Shown: positions 21,176 to 33,663, numbered from the stretch's first letter. The stretch: 64,000 nucleotides of DNA from Microdochium bolleyi (GCA_001566295.1 KQ964263.1:248001-312000), one strand, 5' to 3'. Program-made: numbers and translations. The notes: generated from the sequence alone by a model not told the origin.

Positions 21176-23147
21176 ATGGCCATTGCAGAGAAGACACCCG
21201 TCGTCATCGACGCCGAGCTCGCCAACAGCAGCAACTCCAGCAGCCGCACCCCGTCCGATCGCGGCGACACGACCGCATCACAGCCAGCATCCGTGGTCCT
21301 CAGCACCACGACTGACGATGTCCAGCCCACGACACCTCCCGGCGGCAGCATCCCCTTGCTCTGGAAGATCGCCGCCGTGGTCCTCGTGTCCAGCATCCGC
21401 TTCGGCTCGAGCTGGTCCTCAGGCATCACCGGCGCAATGAAGACCACCCTCAAGAAGGAGCTCAAGATCAACAACTCGCAGTTCTCCCTCCTCGAGGCCA
21501 GCGAGGACTTCATGACGCTCAACCTCATCCTCTGGAGCGGGCTCGTGACCGACCGCATCGGCGGCGCCTCGGCCCTTGTGTACGGCAACGCCATCTTCAC
21601 CGTCGGGTCGATCCTGGTCGCGGCCGCCGCGCAGGTGCGCAGCTTCCAGTTCATGATCGGCGGGCGCGTCATCTGCGCGATCGGCGACATCGCGACCCAG
21701 ATCGCACAGTACAAGGTGTTCTCGAGTTGGTTCCCACCGAGCAACGGATTCGCGTCGACGTTGGCGCTTGAGGTGCGTGCAGGGGGGCGGCGTGACTCAG
21801 GTTCACGTCGAGGCATCGACAGTGAGAGAGAGGAACATAAGACTAACGGATTGTGAAAATTAGCTCGCTATTGGCAAGATTGGAGGTTTCGCTGGCAAGA
21901 GCTCTGCCAACATCATCGCAAAGGTTCGTCATCATGAAGCCTGTACGCGAAGCTGTTTCGTCTCGGGAATTTTACTCACCATATCCACCACGCGCACAGA
22001 ACACCGGTAATTTCGCCTGGGTCTTCTGGATCTCCGTCTTCATGAACCTCTTCACCAACTTCGCCACCGCGGGGTTCTACTGGTTTAGCAAGATCGCGCG
22101 CGCCAAGTTCTCCGACAACATCGACCCGTCGACGGGCGAGAAGCTCACCGAGAAGAACAAGAAGTTCGAGCTCCGCAAGGCGCTCCAGTTGCCGTGGATC
22201 TTCTGGAGTGTGCTCGCGTTCTCGCTGTTCCAGACCAGCGCGGCCATTGTCTTCACTCAGAATGCGACGGAGCTTGCCGAGCAGCGCTTCAAGATCGACT
22301 CCATCACCGCGGGCTGGTACTCGGCGCTCACGCAGTATGCCGGGTTCTTCCTGGTGCCGTGTATCGGTGTCTTCGTGGATGTGTTGGGGAACCGGTTGTC
22401 ACTAAGTGAGTCATTCACCTCCGAGTCATGAATGGGTTTTCCCATGCGGCCACAAATTGACAAATTGATTTCATCGAACAGTGACCCTCTGCGCATTCGG
22501 CATGGTAGCGTCCATGTCCCTCGTCGCCTTCTCCAACACGATGGCCGGCACTGCAGCCGCGTTCGGCATCTACGGTGTGGCCTCGTCGTTTGGACCGACC
22601 ATCATCATCGACAGCATCCGCACGTCCATGTGGCATCAGTCCGTGTTCGGGTCGGCGTATGCTCTCAAGATTGCCATGAACAATGCGTGAGTTCTTTTTC
22701 CATAGTATTACTCCTGCTTCCAGAGGTCCAGAGGTTCAGAGGTTCAGATCAGCACGTGCATCGAGACACTGACACCCGCCTTCTCCATCCAGGATGAACA
22801 TCATCATCCGCATCTCCACCGGCGCCCTGCAAGACCGGGACAACAACTCGTACCACAACGTCGTGATCATCTACATGGCGCTCACCGCCGCCGCGCTCTG
22901 CGTCGCCATCGTCCTCATCCTCTCCGCGACTTTTGTCTCGCAGAACCTCGGTCACCTGCAATGGACGCGGAAGCAGCGCCGCGCCAACGGGGACCGCTGG
23001 AACGAGCGCAAGAAGGCGTTCGAGGAAGGGGCAGAGGGCGAGAAGAACAGGACCGTCTCGTTGGTCTGTGGCGGTATGTTGCTGCTGCTGATGGGAGGTG
23101 GATGGGCGGCGTTCTTGTGGGGCGCCGTGAATGGGAAGACGGAATAA
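21176..23147 (+). CDS. Major facilitator superfamily transporter, MFSD1-like
   Basis: Five exons, 21176-21772, 21864-21923, 22000-22405, 22482-22686 and 22793-23147, are consistent in phase and encode 540 residues. A cytosolic Ser/Thr-rich leader of about 60 residues precedes the first membrane helix (LLWKIAAVVLVSSIRFGSSW). The segment LLEASEDFMTLNLILWSGLVTDRIGG is the helix 2-3 loop with the MFS A-motif variant. Further helices lie at VYGNAIFTVGSILVAAA, TGNFAWVFWISVFMNLF, GFFLVPCIGVFVDVLG and LVCGGMLLLLMGGGWAAFLW, about 12 in all. The short 20-residue second exon (LAIGKIGGFAGKSSANIIAK) fits the start of helix 5. The pattern suggests the MFSD1 group, but substrate and membrane are not known. 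Confidence 0.85.
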
Positions 23148-23661
23148 AGTGGTGGATGAGAGGAGAGAGTAGCTCTCTGATCTGGCTTGGGTCATGATGG
23201 CATGATATCTTGATAGAACGAGGGCCACTCCAAAAAGCCAAGCACATCAACGTGGATAAGTTCCCTGGGCTACCGCATTTTCCAGCTGTAGCTATTCAAT
23301 ATTACGAAACTGAGCCTAGGCCCGAATTGAGTTTTGTCATGTTCGACACAGTTCTAGCAATATACTGATCAAGTGCATCATAGCCGTGAAAGGGTCCAGC
23401 GAGACCCGTCTTTGGGTTTTCAAGTTGTCACGTTCACTGGTTCCGCGGAAGAGGACATTACTCATGCCAAATGGAGATGTAACACGCTGTGCACGGGCTC
23501 CTGCTTACTTCGTGGATATTCAGGCTATGAAGAGGCGTAACAGAGCGATAGCTATTTCCCACCTTCAACATTTCTATCGAGAGCAGTCACTACAACGCAA
23601 ATCTTCCACCCAACATCAGACCGGCTACAGAACCAGACGTATGGACGAGTGTGAGCAGTAT
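23148..23661. other. Convergent spacer between two transporter genes
   Basis: This 514-bp region is the shared 3' flank of two genes running toward each other. Only short unsupported frames are present. Confidence 0.5.
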
Positions 23662-25311
23662 CTACACCCGCTCATCATTCGCCATCCGGCGCGGCTGCTC
23701 GGCCGGTGACTGTGGGATCCAGCTCGGGTTCTCGCCCGCCGCCACCGGCGCCTGGCCACCTGCAGCAACACCAGGGCTAGCAGGCCCGACGACCGTCGTC
23801 TGGCCGGCAGCACCCCTGCTGCCCTCCGTCACCGTCTCGTCCTCGCTGCTGCTGCCGTCGTCGTGGTCCTTGATGCCCGTCATCTTGGTGATGATGGGCA
23901 CCGCGAACAGGTCGCCGCTGACGTTGAGCGCGGTGCGGAAGCGGTCGAGGAACCAGTCGATGGCGATGACGACGGCGAACATGCCAGTGATCTCGAGGCC
24001 GATGCTCTCGGCGATCATGACGGTCAGGACAAGCGACGAGGATGGGATGGGCGTGGTGCCGATCGCGGCGACGGTGGAGAGAAGCACCACAATAATGTAG
24101 TCGACGGGGGAGATCTGCCGGCCCTGTGTGGAGGCGAGGAAGGTCACCACGACGGGGAAGTAGATGGCCGTTCTTCAACGGCAATCGGGTTAGCTAACTA
24201 GTCACAATGTATTTTGGAGTTTTTCCTGAAAGGCGGAGACTTACCCGTCCATGTTGATCAGCGTGCCCATGGGGATGGCAAACTTGGCGACGGTGCGCGG
24301 GCAACCCCTCTCGAGCGCAACACGCATCGTCACAGGCATGGTCGCCGCCGAGGAGGCGGTACCCCAGGCGGTGATCCACGCCGGAGAACACTTGAGCCAG
24401 TGGGTGTAGGGGTTCTTGCGGACAAAAGCGAAGTAGAGGATTGGGAGGGCAATGAAGAGGTGGATGAACATGTTGGTGAGGGTGCCCGCGATGAGGTAGC
24501 CGAGGTTCTCTCCCATCTCGGCGATGTTCAGCTTGAAGAGGTTGGGCAGGATGAGGAAGAAGACACCGATGGGCGCGAGGTAGATCAGGAAGGTGATAAC
24601 CTTAGTGACAATCTCCTCGATCTCATGCACGGCGCGGAGGATGGAGGAGCCGGGCTTCAGGAGCGCGCCGATCAGCACCGCCACCACGAGCACGGCGAGC
24701 AGCTCCATGTTGGCCATGGCCTTGACAAAGTTGTCGGTAATGAAGCTGCGGAGCAACTCGACGATGCTCTCGGTGATTGTGCGCTTCTCCTTGGACTCAA
24801 TCTCCTCCAGCTGGGCCTCGGTGGCCTGCTGGTCCTCCATTCTGACGGGCTGGAACTGGCGGGCCCAGATGAGGCCCGTGAGGATGGTGCTGATGACGAC
24901 GGCGAGGATGGTTGTCATTACATACCAACCCACTGTCCACAGGCCCAATGTGTTTCCTCGTCCAGTGACCTCCTTGAGACGCTGCATCGCGATGATCATT
25001 GATGTGATGATTAGCGGAAGTACAACGGCCTTGAGCGCACGCAGCCACAAGTCGCCCCATACACCAACCATGTCGATGGCAGCCTTGGGAACTTTGTCGA
25101 CAGTGGAGGTAACAGCCATTCCGATGGCAATGGCGAGCACCGCGGCGATGATGATCTGCCATGTCGAGCCAGGCTTGGTGACGCTGCGCCACCACGGCTC
25201 CTTGGTCTCCACGGGCATGGTCTCGGCAGCACGCGTGGGAGAGGCCGAGTGCCCACGAGACTCCTCGCTACCCGCGACGTGGGCCGTCTTGGGCTCGTAG
25301 TACTCCTGCAT
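23662..25311 (-). CDS. Dicarboxylate/amino acid:cation symporter (DAACS, glutamate-transporter family)
   Basis: Two exons, 25311-24245 and 24172-23662, encode 525 residues. Family hallmarks are clear. ALKAVVLPLIITSMIIAMQRL is the helix 2 region. The re-entrant loop has the serine-rich SSAATMPVT. The helix 7 signature NMDGT is formed across the splice junction (about residues 353-357). STVAAIGTTPIPSSSLVL is the second hairpin. Eight membrane segments plus two hairpins are expected. Members carry glutamate, aspartate or C4 dicarboxylates with Na+ or H+. The N-terminus of about 50 residues and the Gly/Ser/Pro-rich C-terminus are cytosolic extensions. The gene converges on the MFS gene. The family is firm; the substrate is inferred. 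Confidence 0.95.
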
Positions 25312-28300
25312 GGCGGGCGTCTTTGCAGTGTCGACTGGTCAGAGGCAGTTGTTGAGAGAGATCAGTGCCGTGGACAGGAGGTGAAGGCAGAGTCCTGGGG
25401 GAGACCAAGAGGACGCCCTTCCCGCCGGAGAACCACCAGCGAGAATATATACTCGGCGGTCTTGTCTTGTCCCACGCGGGCACATTCGCCTTGGCGAGCT
25501 CGTGCCATGGAAGGCGACAAACCGCCACCTTCCATTGTTGGTCTGGGAACCCGATGCTCCCCTAATTACACCTTATCTCCCCCAGCCTGCGGGCTGACGG
25601 GGACGGGGGAATGCATCAGAACGAGCAGGCAGGCCTGTCCAAGGACTCCTCCTCCACCCCAAGCAGTTCTCCCCACGGCCGAGACGCACGGCACAGCGGC
25701 TTGCGCCGGCGCTCGCTGTGCTGGATTCCGCGAGGCGAGGGCGTGCAAAGAGCAGCGGAGAGCGTGTCGCGTGAGTGCACGCTCTCGGTGTGTGAGCTTG
25801 GGCAGGCTCCTTGGCGAGGTCTTGGGATTCGGCTCGGCACCGTTGATAGGGGTGGTGGCAACACGCGGATGCGGCGTCCGGGATGATGTAGGTGGTGCTC
25901 CTCCGTGCCGGACTCCCGGAGCCAAGCCACCGGCCAAGACGAGCTTCGGCCAATTCGCTTGGCTGCCCTCAGCGGCCCAGCCGGGGTCCGCCCCTCTCCC
26001 GCTGGAGGCTCTCTTCGAGTTCCAGCATGGTCATGATTACCCCATAACAACACGACATGGGATTCGGGAGACTGGGCTGCTGGACGATAATGCTGGCGTT
26101 GCGTCCAATCATGCGCCCCTGCCGGCATCATTGGGGAATCAGATGTGCTGAACAGCCCTCCTTGGCTCCGGGGACCCAAGCATCCAAATTTTCAAATGAG
26201 GTAACAGATCGGCGAGAACCGCCGACTCACATGCAGCAGTGTGTGAGCTGAATGCGAGGCCCGACGACAAGAGATGGCTGATGATGGTCTTGTTCGTGCA
26301 GGACTTTCCCCGGACATGTTACCCCATGCGTGTCGTGCTCGAGCCACCCACGCGAGCCAAGCACGCGAGATGTTCCATTCGTCTGATTGTTCGCATGGAA
26401 TTTGTGGATGGACACCCGCTGAATCCTTGTTCTGGCATGATGGGACCGCCGGGTGCTGCTGATTATCGAAAGGATGTTGGCCAGAGCGAGGAGAGGAAAG
26501 ATAGAGAGAGCGAGATTGCCGACACGAGGAGACCCCACACGCGCCCTTTGGCCATGGCCCGCCCGTTGAGAACCCCCATATCGAGGTCGGTCAACATCGA
26601 GTAGTCCACAAGCCTGGAGCCTGACTCGCTCGACTCGGTGCATGTTTCCCGGCCCCGGTTTTATTTGGTTCGAATGTCTGCGGTGCCGACCGAGCCATGA
26701 TATGGTCGAGGACCCTCCTGATAGGTTGGCCCACCCGTCGAGAAGCAGGGCCAAGGCACGGCACACGTGTGTGCTAGCTTGAATGTCGGGACCGGCTGGC
26801 TAGTCTCCTGCACACCACAAGGCGAGTCATTGCGCAGGCCTCGATGTCGACGTGGATGTGGCGAAATGGGGCGTCGCTTACAACAGACCGATTATCCATT
26901 GTGTAGCGGTGCGCGGAGCCAAGAAGTTTGCTGGATTACTAGGATGACAGGTCAGCGCGACCACCAGCGATGCTAGCTTTGCCGAGTAGTTCCAACATCG
27001 CAAGTGAAAAAACGGAATAGGCATATACGACAGGACATACGCTCACGAGTGCATCCTGCGCGCACATCTGGGCTTGGGCAATGGGTATCCATACCACGAA
27101 AGATTCCTGCGCCAGGCTTCGTTGATCATGGCCGGGGCAAGTCGTGCCGTGCAGACTAATGTCCTTGCCGGCTGGGAGATTGCTAGGGTGTAAAGGTACT
27201 ATTATGATTGAGTTTTACCCCGTTGTTGATGTCGCGTGTACTTCAACGCAGCTGGGGTCGTGAATCACGTGCTGCTATTCGTCGGCCGAGCTGGCCTATT
27301 GCGTGGTTGAGAAGATTTCGAAGGCAGAGTACTTTCCTGGTAAAGTTGGTGTTGATAAGTCTGGTGGCCGCGCCGTGTAAGAGAGCACAGTGAACGAGGT
27401 ATTGTCTTTGATCAAGAGGAGGTATCGACATTCTGGTCCTCGCTAGGAAGGTGATGGCATCTGGGCAGCAGTGGAGCGGCGGAAGTGCCCTTGACGGCTG
27501 GTACTAGAGATTTGCGGATCGCCAGCAGACGCTCTGACAAAATCTAGATTCATCCCCTCTAGTTATGAACGCCGAACAGCAATATATAGATGCCCGTGAA
27601 GACTCATACCAAGACTCGTGACCTGTCGCAGGGCGCCATAAGAGCTCCGGCCCCGGAGGTTGCTGCGCCCCACACCCGCATCGACTGTGGTCGGCGCAAG
27701 TCTCATGTGGTCACATTGGCCCGGTGATTGGAACGTATCGGGTAATGACTGGCAGATCGCAAGGCATAATCGGATGTTACCGAGCATAAAACCTAAAAGG
27801 CATGCGTGGACTGAAGTACTGCAGTTGATGGTAGATTAGGAAGTGAGGAAGATGGGAAATGTGAAGACTGCATGCATTTTGGATGAAGTGAAGAAATACG
27901 TAAGAATCTTATGTAGAACAAAAGAACCACTTACGAGAATGCCAAGTAAGTGCGAGGATGATTTACAATGCAGTGTGTAGTAGCTGAAGCTCGGTGATGC
28001 TACCTAACCGACCCCAGAGCAGCGTTGGTAGCTACAAGACAGGCCAGAACTACACGTTGCGTTCTCCTCGCGACTAGTGACAAATGCGCCGGTCTTGGTG
28101 CTGGTTTTGCCGCAGCGTCCGTCCTTTATTCTTTCGGATTTGAAGCATGATCTCCCGCACAAGTTCGTGCTGTGGAACGGGTGGCTCGCACCCATATATG
28201 TCCGGGAATAGCTCAATCTCCGGATCAGGTAGAAGCCAGCCCATACCGATACCGGATCACAGTCGCCAACTTACGAGCAATGCAGGCCTGCTATTGGTCA

Positions 28301-28689
28301 GATCATCCCGGAGTCATGGCGACGTATGTGTATTGCTCAGCTGTTTGGTATGTTGATAACCATGAGCAATCACATTGAGTAAGAACTGAGCGTAGCCATT
28401 CCCATCGCCGATCTCTCGATATGTACGAACGCGTTTCGCGGGATTTCTATTGTTCCAAGACTTAGTGCCCGAGTAATATCATGATATCTAAGCTATTTGG
28501 AAACCAAATTCTCCTTTTTGGATCCCAAGGCTCATGTCATTGACCCCTTTGTCCATCAGCGTATAAAATTAGCATATTTCTACGTAGTTACACACTCCAG
28601 ATACACTATTAGTATGGTGACAGTAGGTTTCTTCCTCAGTGGCGACAAAGAGCGTGGTCGACTTCACTGTCCTGCCGACGTGTGAGCCC
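25312..28689. other. Gene-poor region of 3.4 kb
   Basis: The first part (to about 26200) is GC-rich and leaves long meaningless frames on both strands. No frame has a recognisable domain or coherent splice sites. The right half is more AT-rich, as is usual between fungal genes. I see no transposon ends, tRNA or long repeats. Confidence 0.5.
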
Positions 28690-29484
28690 TCAGGCGTAGT
28701 AAGCACGGGCGATCTTGGTAGTGGCGGCCTCCTCCACATCGGGACTCGTAGTAGGAGTAGCAGCCTCACTGCTAGCTTGCGCCTGCTGGATCAAGTACTC
28801 GACGACCATGCTCGGAAGAGTGGACTCAGGAGCCGAGCTCTCCGGCTGCGGGGGAGGAACAGGGGTGATGACCTCTCCCGTGTTGGCAAACGTAAAGGCG
28901 GCATCGCGGCGGCGCTGGTTGAAGGCCGGCGTGGGCTGGCACAGGTCGAGCCACATGTCGCCTGTGTCGACGGGGCAGAACCTGGTGTTGGGGTCGTCCG
29001 GGTGCTGGTAGCTGTCGAGGCAGACTTTGTCTGCCGCGCATCGGATCTTGACGCACGTCCCCTGCCCGGAGCCGCTGCCCGTGGGCGAGATCTTGACGTT
29101 GTCGGAGCGGAATGGCGTGCCGACCAGGCCGTTGCCAGAGCCGTCGAGGTCGCTCAGATCCCAGTACAACCCGCGGTACAGCCCGCTCGCGACTACGGTG
29201 TATTCGAACTGCAGGACGCCGGCTTTGCCGGCCTTGGAGATTTTGAGGCTCGTGCCCTGGCCGTCGGCAATCCAATTGAATGTCGCGGCAGAGTTGGGTT
29301 GGAGAGACCACGGTACACCGCCGTCGCGGATGCAGCGGCTATCTTGGCCAAAATCGCAGCCACCGTTGTGCGAGATGACCACTGAGGTCTGGGCACTGCA
29401 GTAATTGTTGATCTTGAGGGCGGCGGAGGCGCTAGAGATGAGGGAGGCCACTACGGCGCCAACGGTGCTCTTCATGGAATGCAT
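28690..29484 (-). CDS. Secreted thaumatin-like (CalA/Bys1-type) protein
   Basis: The intronless frame encodes 264 residues; a second Met at codon 4 starts a typical signal peptide, MKSTVGAVVASLISSASA. The mature protein has the cysteine pattern and sequence style of short fungal thaumatin-like antigens: ALKINNYCSAQTSVVISHNG at the N-terminus, then FEYTVVASGLYRGLYWDLSD with the L-D-G-S-G loop, GTPFRSDNVKISPTGSG, CVKIRCAADKVCLDSYQHP and FCPVDTGDMWLDLC. In aspergilli such proteins are surface or secreted antigens involved in adhesion and germination. The last 70 residues (PPPQPESSAPES onward) form a low-complexity tail without an obvious GPI signal. Confidence 0.8.
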   Translation of the reverse strand: MHSMKSTVGAVVASLISSASAALKINNYCSAQTSVVISHNGGCDFGQDSRCIRDGGVPWSLQPNSAATFNWIADGQGTSLKISKAGKAGVLQFEYTVVASGLYRGLYWDLSDLDGSGNGLVGTPFRSDNVKISPTGSGSGQGTCVKIRCAADKVCLDSYQHPDDPNTRFCPVDTGDMWLDLCQPTPAFNQRRRDAAFTFANTGEVITPVPPPQPESSAPESTLPSMVVEYLIQQAQASSEAATPTTSPDVEEAATTKIARAYYA

Positions 29485-31716
29485 ATTATGTAATGAGTGT
29501 TGCTTGGCAAGGACCGTCGATGTTTGTGAGGGAGTGTGAGGGTTGTACGATGAGGATCTTCTCGGATATCAGAATATAAATTGGCCAATACTATCGGTGC
29601 TTGCTGATGTTCTTATAGTTGTTGTCATTGCGTACCTCTGGGTAGAGCTTTTCATGTCCAAATCCTAATCGCCGAATCATGGACGATCGCGCAACCACAC
29701 CAAGCTGACGGGACCGGCGTAAAACCAGGCTGTCGATGGTACCTTCAGCAGCCAGGCTGACCGGTAGGAAGATGCTGCCATCACACGCCCTATCTCTGTA
29801 GCTGCGTCTACGCTCGCAGATTTCGGCACGGCTGATATCGATTGTAAGGCCAATCTACTATCCGCCAATGACAGGACTTGTGGCCAAGCAGTACACCAAG
29901 GATTATCATTTGCCAATATGAATGCTGACTATCAACTGACCGGGGGCTGTGCCAACGAGACAGGCATGTAGCAGTGTCAATATTGACGTATATCCATGTA
30001 GCGAGTGTGTGGCGCATCTTCGAGCATGCATGACATAGCTATGGAAATGAAGCTTCTGTCGCCAAACGGTCAGGAACATAGGCACTAGGTTCATTATCAG
30101 CCACACGACGCAACACACGTTACATCTGGTCATGCCTCACGCACCCCGGTCAGGTCCCCGAAGGCTCGCTCAATTTTCCAAGTGTGACCTGAGTTGATTG
30201 TTTGGGAAACCTCTGCCATCACCGATGCAGATAAGACCGAGAATACTTCGTCACGTACGAATCGAGCGGGCGCATATATTGATGCACCAGTCGACGCCAG
30301 GCTCGACTCACTCAGCCATGCAAACCCAATCCTTCAAACCGGGATGCTCGGGAACTCCGAGCATGCACCCCACAGCCCCTGTTCAGGACGATTGAAGCAC
30401 AGCAGGGATGGGACACATTCCAAGGGCAATTTGAGCCCCTCGGATATTGGAGGGATTCATACACCTCGGTGGTTGGGCCTCTGCTGCGTGATCGCCATTC
30501 AGTTCTCATGCACGACCGCTTGATTTCTAGTACCGTGAAAGAATGTAATCAACCTTGCTGAGTGCAAACGAGAGCGTATTCTCGGCGCCTGGTGCTGATC
30601 GCCGCTAGCCACCTCCAGTAAGGGTTTCAACGAAGGAAGAAAAATCGTAATAGTCTACGCAGGGGAAAACCCTTGTGCTAGGCCCGCTGACAGGGAGTGG
30701 ATCGCGAGTATTACAGTTTGCCGGACCAATAGTCGCTCCCAGCTGACACACCAGCTCAGAATGACGCAGCGTCGAAGGCACTCCACAATAAAAGCATGCC
30801 AGTTTGACGACAATTTGGCCATCCATTGTCTCGGCAGTTTAGGGTTCACTGCTCTGAATGTAGCAAGTGCGGTTCCTAACGGCTGCTTCACTCTTACTGA
30901 CCGTTATCGAAGCACCGCAATCAGTGGACTGGCATTAGAAAGCCCACCGGAATGGAGGGGCTGGCTTTCCGTTACAAAGCTGGACCAGGTCCTTGTATTG
31001 GCAGGCGCAAAGCGACACAGTAGTTGACCGCCTACTGGCTCAGCCGTTGTTACGGTCTCCGACACGGTTAGCCACCGTGTTAGCAAGACAGACATAATCC
31101 CCGATGCGGTTCTCCACCGTCCCATCAAGCCAGACTTCATAACGGTACGGCTCGTACTAGCGCAACTCAGTTCCACGTGATGTCCCTCTCTAGACATGCA
31201 CGATATGTTGAGCATATCAGGTCTTTAACATACCTAGATTGCGTCATAATGAACAAACATTACCATCCCTCCGCCATACATGGCGGAACGACGGGGAATC
31301 CTCACACATCTAGGCCGCAGCCTACAACGCCGGCTCTGACGGCAACCCCGGAAGCCCGGCACTTTTACTGGTTACGCTAGGATACTGTCAATCTAGGCCA
31401 GTTTATGCGACTAGAGCCTCAGTCCCTGACGGCCGCCTGCGGATCAGCTCACAGAATACCTTTTCTGGAGCCTGTCCCCATGTGGAGCTTAGTATGGCCC
31501 ATTCTTCTAGCCAACTATACCCAGACTGGCAGACTACGAACGGTAGATCGCGACCACTGACCCTGACAGGCACTCCCCGGTTCAAGTATTGCCTGCTGCC
31601 TAATTCGAGAAACATGTGAGCGGGTCATGTTTCTCAGTGCGGCGTAATGCTAAAGCAAAGAATACAAGCCGTATTTCCGGGCTGGTATCGGATACAACAA
31701 CAGCCTAAAGTTTCTT

Positions 31717-31830
31717 AGTGGATGTTGTCCATCTTGATACGAGAATGGCGCGTGGACGACTTACGGTGGGTAAGGAAAGTAACAACTGTCGAGCCTCTGT
31801 CAAGAGTGCGAAAGATCGCGGCTAGGCATA
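31717..31830. repeat. Degenerate repeat, short copy
   Basis: The block beginning AGTGGATGTT and ending GCGTGGACGAC is followed within about 25 bp by GAGCCTCTGTCAAGAGTGCG. The same two blocks recur further right, 230-480 bp away, but there they are separated by about 260 bp. This looks like an internally shortened copy of one element. The family is unknown. Confidence 0.6.
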
Positions 31831-31939
31831 GCCAAGCGGGATCTTATCGTTCTCACAACCCCTTCCACGCTATTTGGAAGCGAAGAACAAAGAGCGCAGT
31901 CTTGAGGGCATTCCGGGAAAACAGCTTGCGTGAACCTTG

Positions 31940-32320
31940 TAAGTGGATGTTACCCGTATTGATTCCTGGAGTGCGACGCGTGGACGACGCGCGTCATGTA
32001 GTCAGGGCACACATGAGGGCTTGGCATGATTATACTTCGATTGCTTGTCATTCCTGACAGGGTGATGTAGATTTTTTGAGGATTAGGTTCCTCTCTTCCC
32101 TAGGGGCGGGCGCTCCCGCCTTACCATACACCGGGACTCCTCTTCCTCCTGGGGTGCTATTGGTTATCCTTTCCCGCGGGGGTGAGTCAGGCTTCAGCCC
32201 GTCCTTTTCCGGTCCGTGCCTCCCCTATGTCCATGTGATACGTTTTGTGATCTAAGAATGTAATTGTTGAGCCTCTATCAAGAGTGCGATAGATAGGGGC
32301 TGGGGCGCGGGAGCGAAGTC
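31940..32320. repeat. Degenerate repeat, long copy (possible solo LTR or MITE relic)
   Basis: The left block (AGTGGATGTTACCCG to CGTGGACGAC) and the right block (GAGCCTCTATCAAGAGTGCG, about 32271) match the short copy at 31717. Between them lies unique sequence with a GC-rich inverted repeat at about 32105-32120. No coding capacity and no clear target-site duplication are visible. The right end lies within about 30 bp of the tyrosinase TATA-like motif. Confidence 0.5.
32105..32121. repeat. GC-rich inverted repeat
   Basis: GGCGGG and CCCGCC arms flank a short GCGCT centre and can form a small hairpin inside the long repeat copy. No T-run follows as in a bacterial terminator, so it is not called one. 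Confidence 0.5.
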
Positions 32321-32343
32321 CTCACGTGACTTTTCTCAGACAA

Positions 32344-32351
32344 CTATATAG
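32344..32351 (+). promoter_or_regulatory. TATA-like box of the tyrosinase gene
   Basis: CTATATAG stands about 105 bp upstream of the tyrosinase ATG and directly follows the repeat. Inferred from motif and spacing. Confidence 0.45.
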
Positions 32352-32453
32352 GCCGACTGGTCGGCTGAAGCATGCAACTCGATCTTCTCACCAACAACCG
32401 GGCCCTCACATCGACAATTCATTGACTGACTAAGATTGGTCGCCCTTACAGCC

Positions 32454-33628
32454 ATGTTCTACCCGCTCTTTGCAATCCTGGCGCTGGTTCCAGCAGTGAC
32501 CGCCATATCGTCCAGCAACAGCACATGCACGCCCGAGACAATTCAGACCCGCATTGAATGGACGAACATGGAAACTGCTGATAAGCACTCCTACCTGAAG
32601 GCAGTAAAATGCCTTATGGAGCTGCCTGGCCAGACAGGTTTGAATGGCACAGTCACCAGGTTTGACGATATGAATGCCATGCATCAGGTGCAGGCTAAAA
32701 CCATTCATCTTGTGGTCAGTATTACCTAACTTGATTGCCGGGATGCGAGGACATACATGCTTTGATAACTGAGCTATGCAAAAATACAGGCACAGTTCCT
32801 GCCGTTTCACCGTCTCTACCTTCATGTGTATGAGCAGCTCTTGCGAGCGGAGTGCGGCTACGAAGGACCAACGCCGTACGTTCTGTCACTGCAACTATGT
32901 TTTCCTGTCCCCGTAACTGATTATTTAGTTGGTGGGATGAAACCCGCGACGCAGGCAATTTCAAGGCCTCGCCACTCCTTGATCCCGACACAGGATTTGG
33001 TGGGGATGGGACCGGGCCAGATGGATGTGTCACCGATGGTCCTTTCGCAAACACCACTCTTCATGTCGGGCCAGGCCAACGCACCCAGGATCATTGCTTG
33101 TCCCGCAAAGTGAGCGACTTCAACAGCACCCTTGGCAACGAAACGTACGTTCAGCAATGCCATGAGAAAACCACCTTTCTCGACTTTTGGCAGGAGAGTG
33201 GTTTTACAACCCACGGCGCTGGTCACAGTGGAGTAAGTAGGCCGAGAGGAGACATGTGAAACATCTGACTGATTGCGCCATAGATCGGCGGAGTCATGGA
33301 GGATATCGATGCAAGCCCCGGAGGTAAGTTTATAGTTTTGGTCCCTATTCGCCATCCGGCCTCGATCACGGAGCTGACCAGCTCAGACCCGCTCTTTTAT
33401 ATTCATCACGGTTTTGTCGATCGTCTTTGGTGGAAGTGGCAGTCCGCAGACCCTTGCAAGCGCCTGTACCAGCTGGGCGGCTCTTCCACGCAGGAGCCCG
33501 TAGACGGAAAAGTTGAAGAGACAACTCTGGACTATGTCATGACCACCTACGGCATTCACCCGAACGCTACTGTCAGGGATGTCATGGATATTCAGGGCGG
33601 ATTTCTCTGCTACCAATATGATTACTAG
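32454..33628 (+). CDS. Secreted tyrosinase-like copper oxidase
   Basis: Five exons, 32454-32714, 32790-32875, 32929-33232, 33284-33323 and 33387-33628, are consistent in phase and encode 310 residues. MFYPLFAILALVPAVTA is a signal peptide. The CuA site is formed by His77, His85 (KTIH) and His94 (LPFHR). The CuB site is formed by HGAGHSG (211-217) and DPLFYIHHGFVDRLWW (231 onward). PWWDETRDAGNF and DPDTGFGGDGTGPDG fit the short secreted fungal tyrosinase group. Such enzymes hydroxylate and oxidise phenols, for melanin, secondary metabolites or defence. There is no C-terminal shielding domain. The start follows the TATA motif by about 100 bp; an upstream TTG in frame is ignored. Confidence 0.9.
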
Positions 33629-33663
33629 GGGAGGAGAGAAGGGTTGGAAGATTCCAAACTCAT

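Larger units (their letters stand above)
29485..32453. other. Gene-poor region of 3 kb with degenerate repeats near its right end
   Basis: No gene is supported up to about 31700. From 31717 onward there are related sequence blocks (listed separately), a GC-rich inverted repeat, and the promoter of the tyrosinase. Confidence 0.5.

Noticed and set aside
25249..26151. 300-codon plus-strand frame upstream of the DAACS gene
   Set aside because: Begins within the antisense of the symporter and has Arg/Pro/Ala-rich sequence without motif, signal peptide or splice support.
26227..26766. 179-codon minus-strand frame with a hydrophobic patch
   Set aside because: Only one hydrophobic stretch, no homology I recognise, and no promoter or intron evidence.
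31575..31600. GGTTCAAGT-like string considered as a tRNA B box
   Set aside because: No matching A box or cloverleaf stems could be drawn around it.
32105..32121. GC-rich hairpin considered as a rho-independent terminator
   Set aside because: Fungal context, no T-run, and no gene ends nearby.
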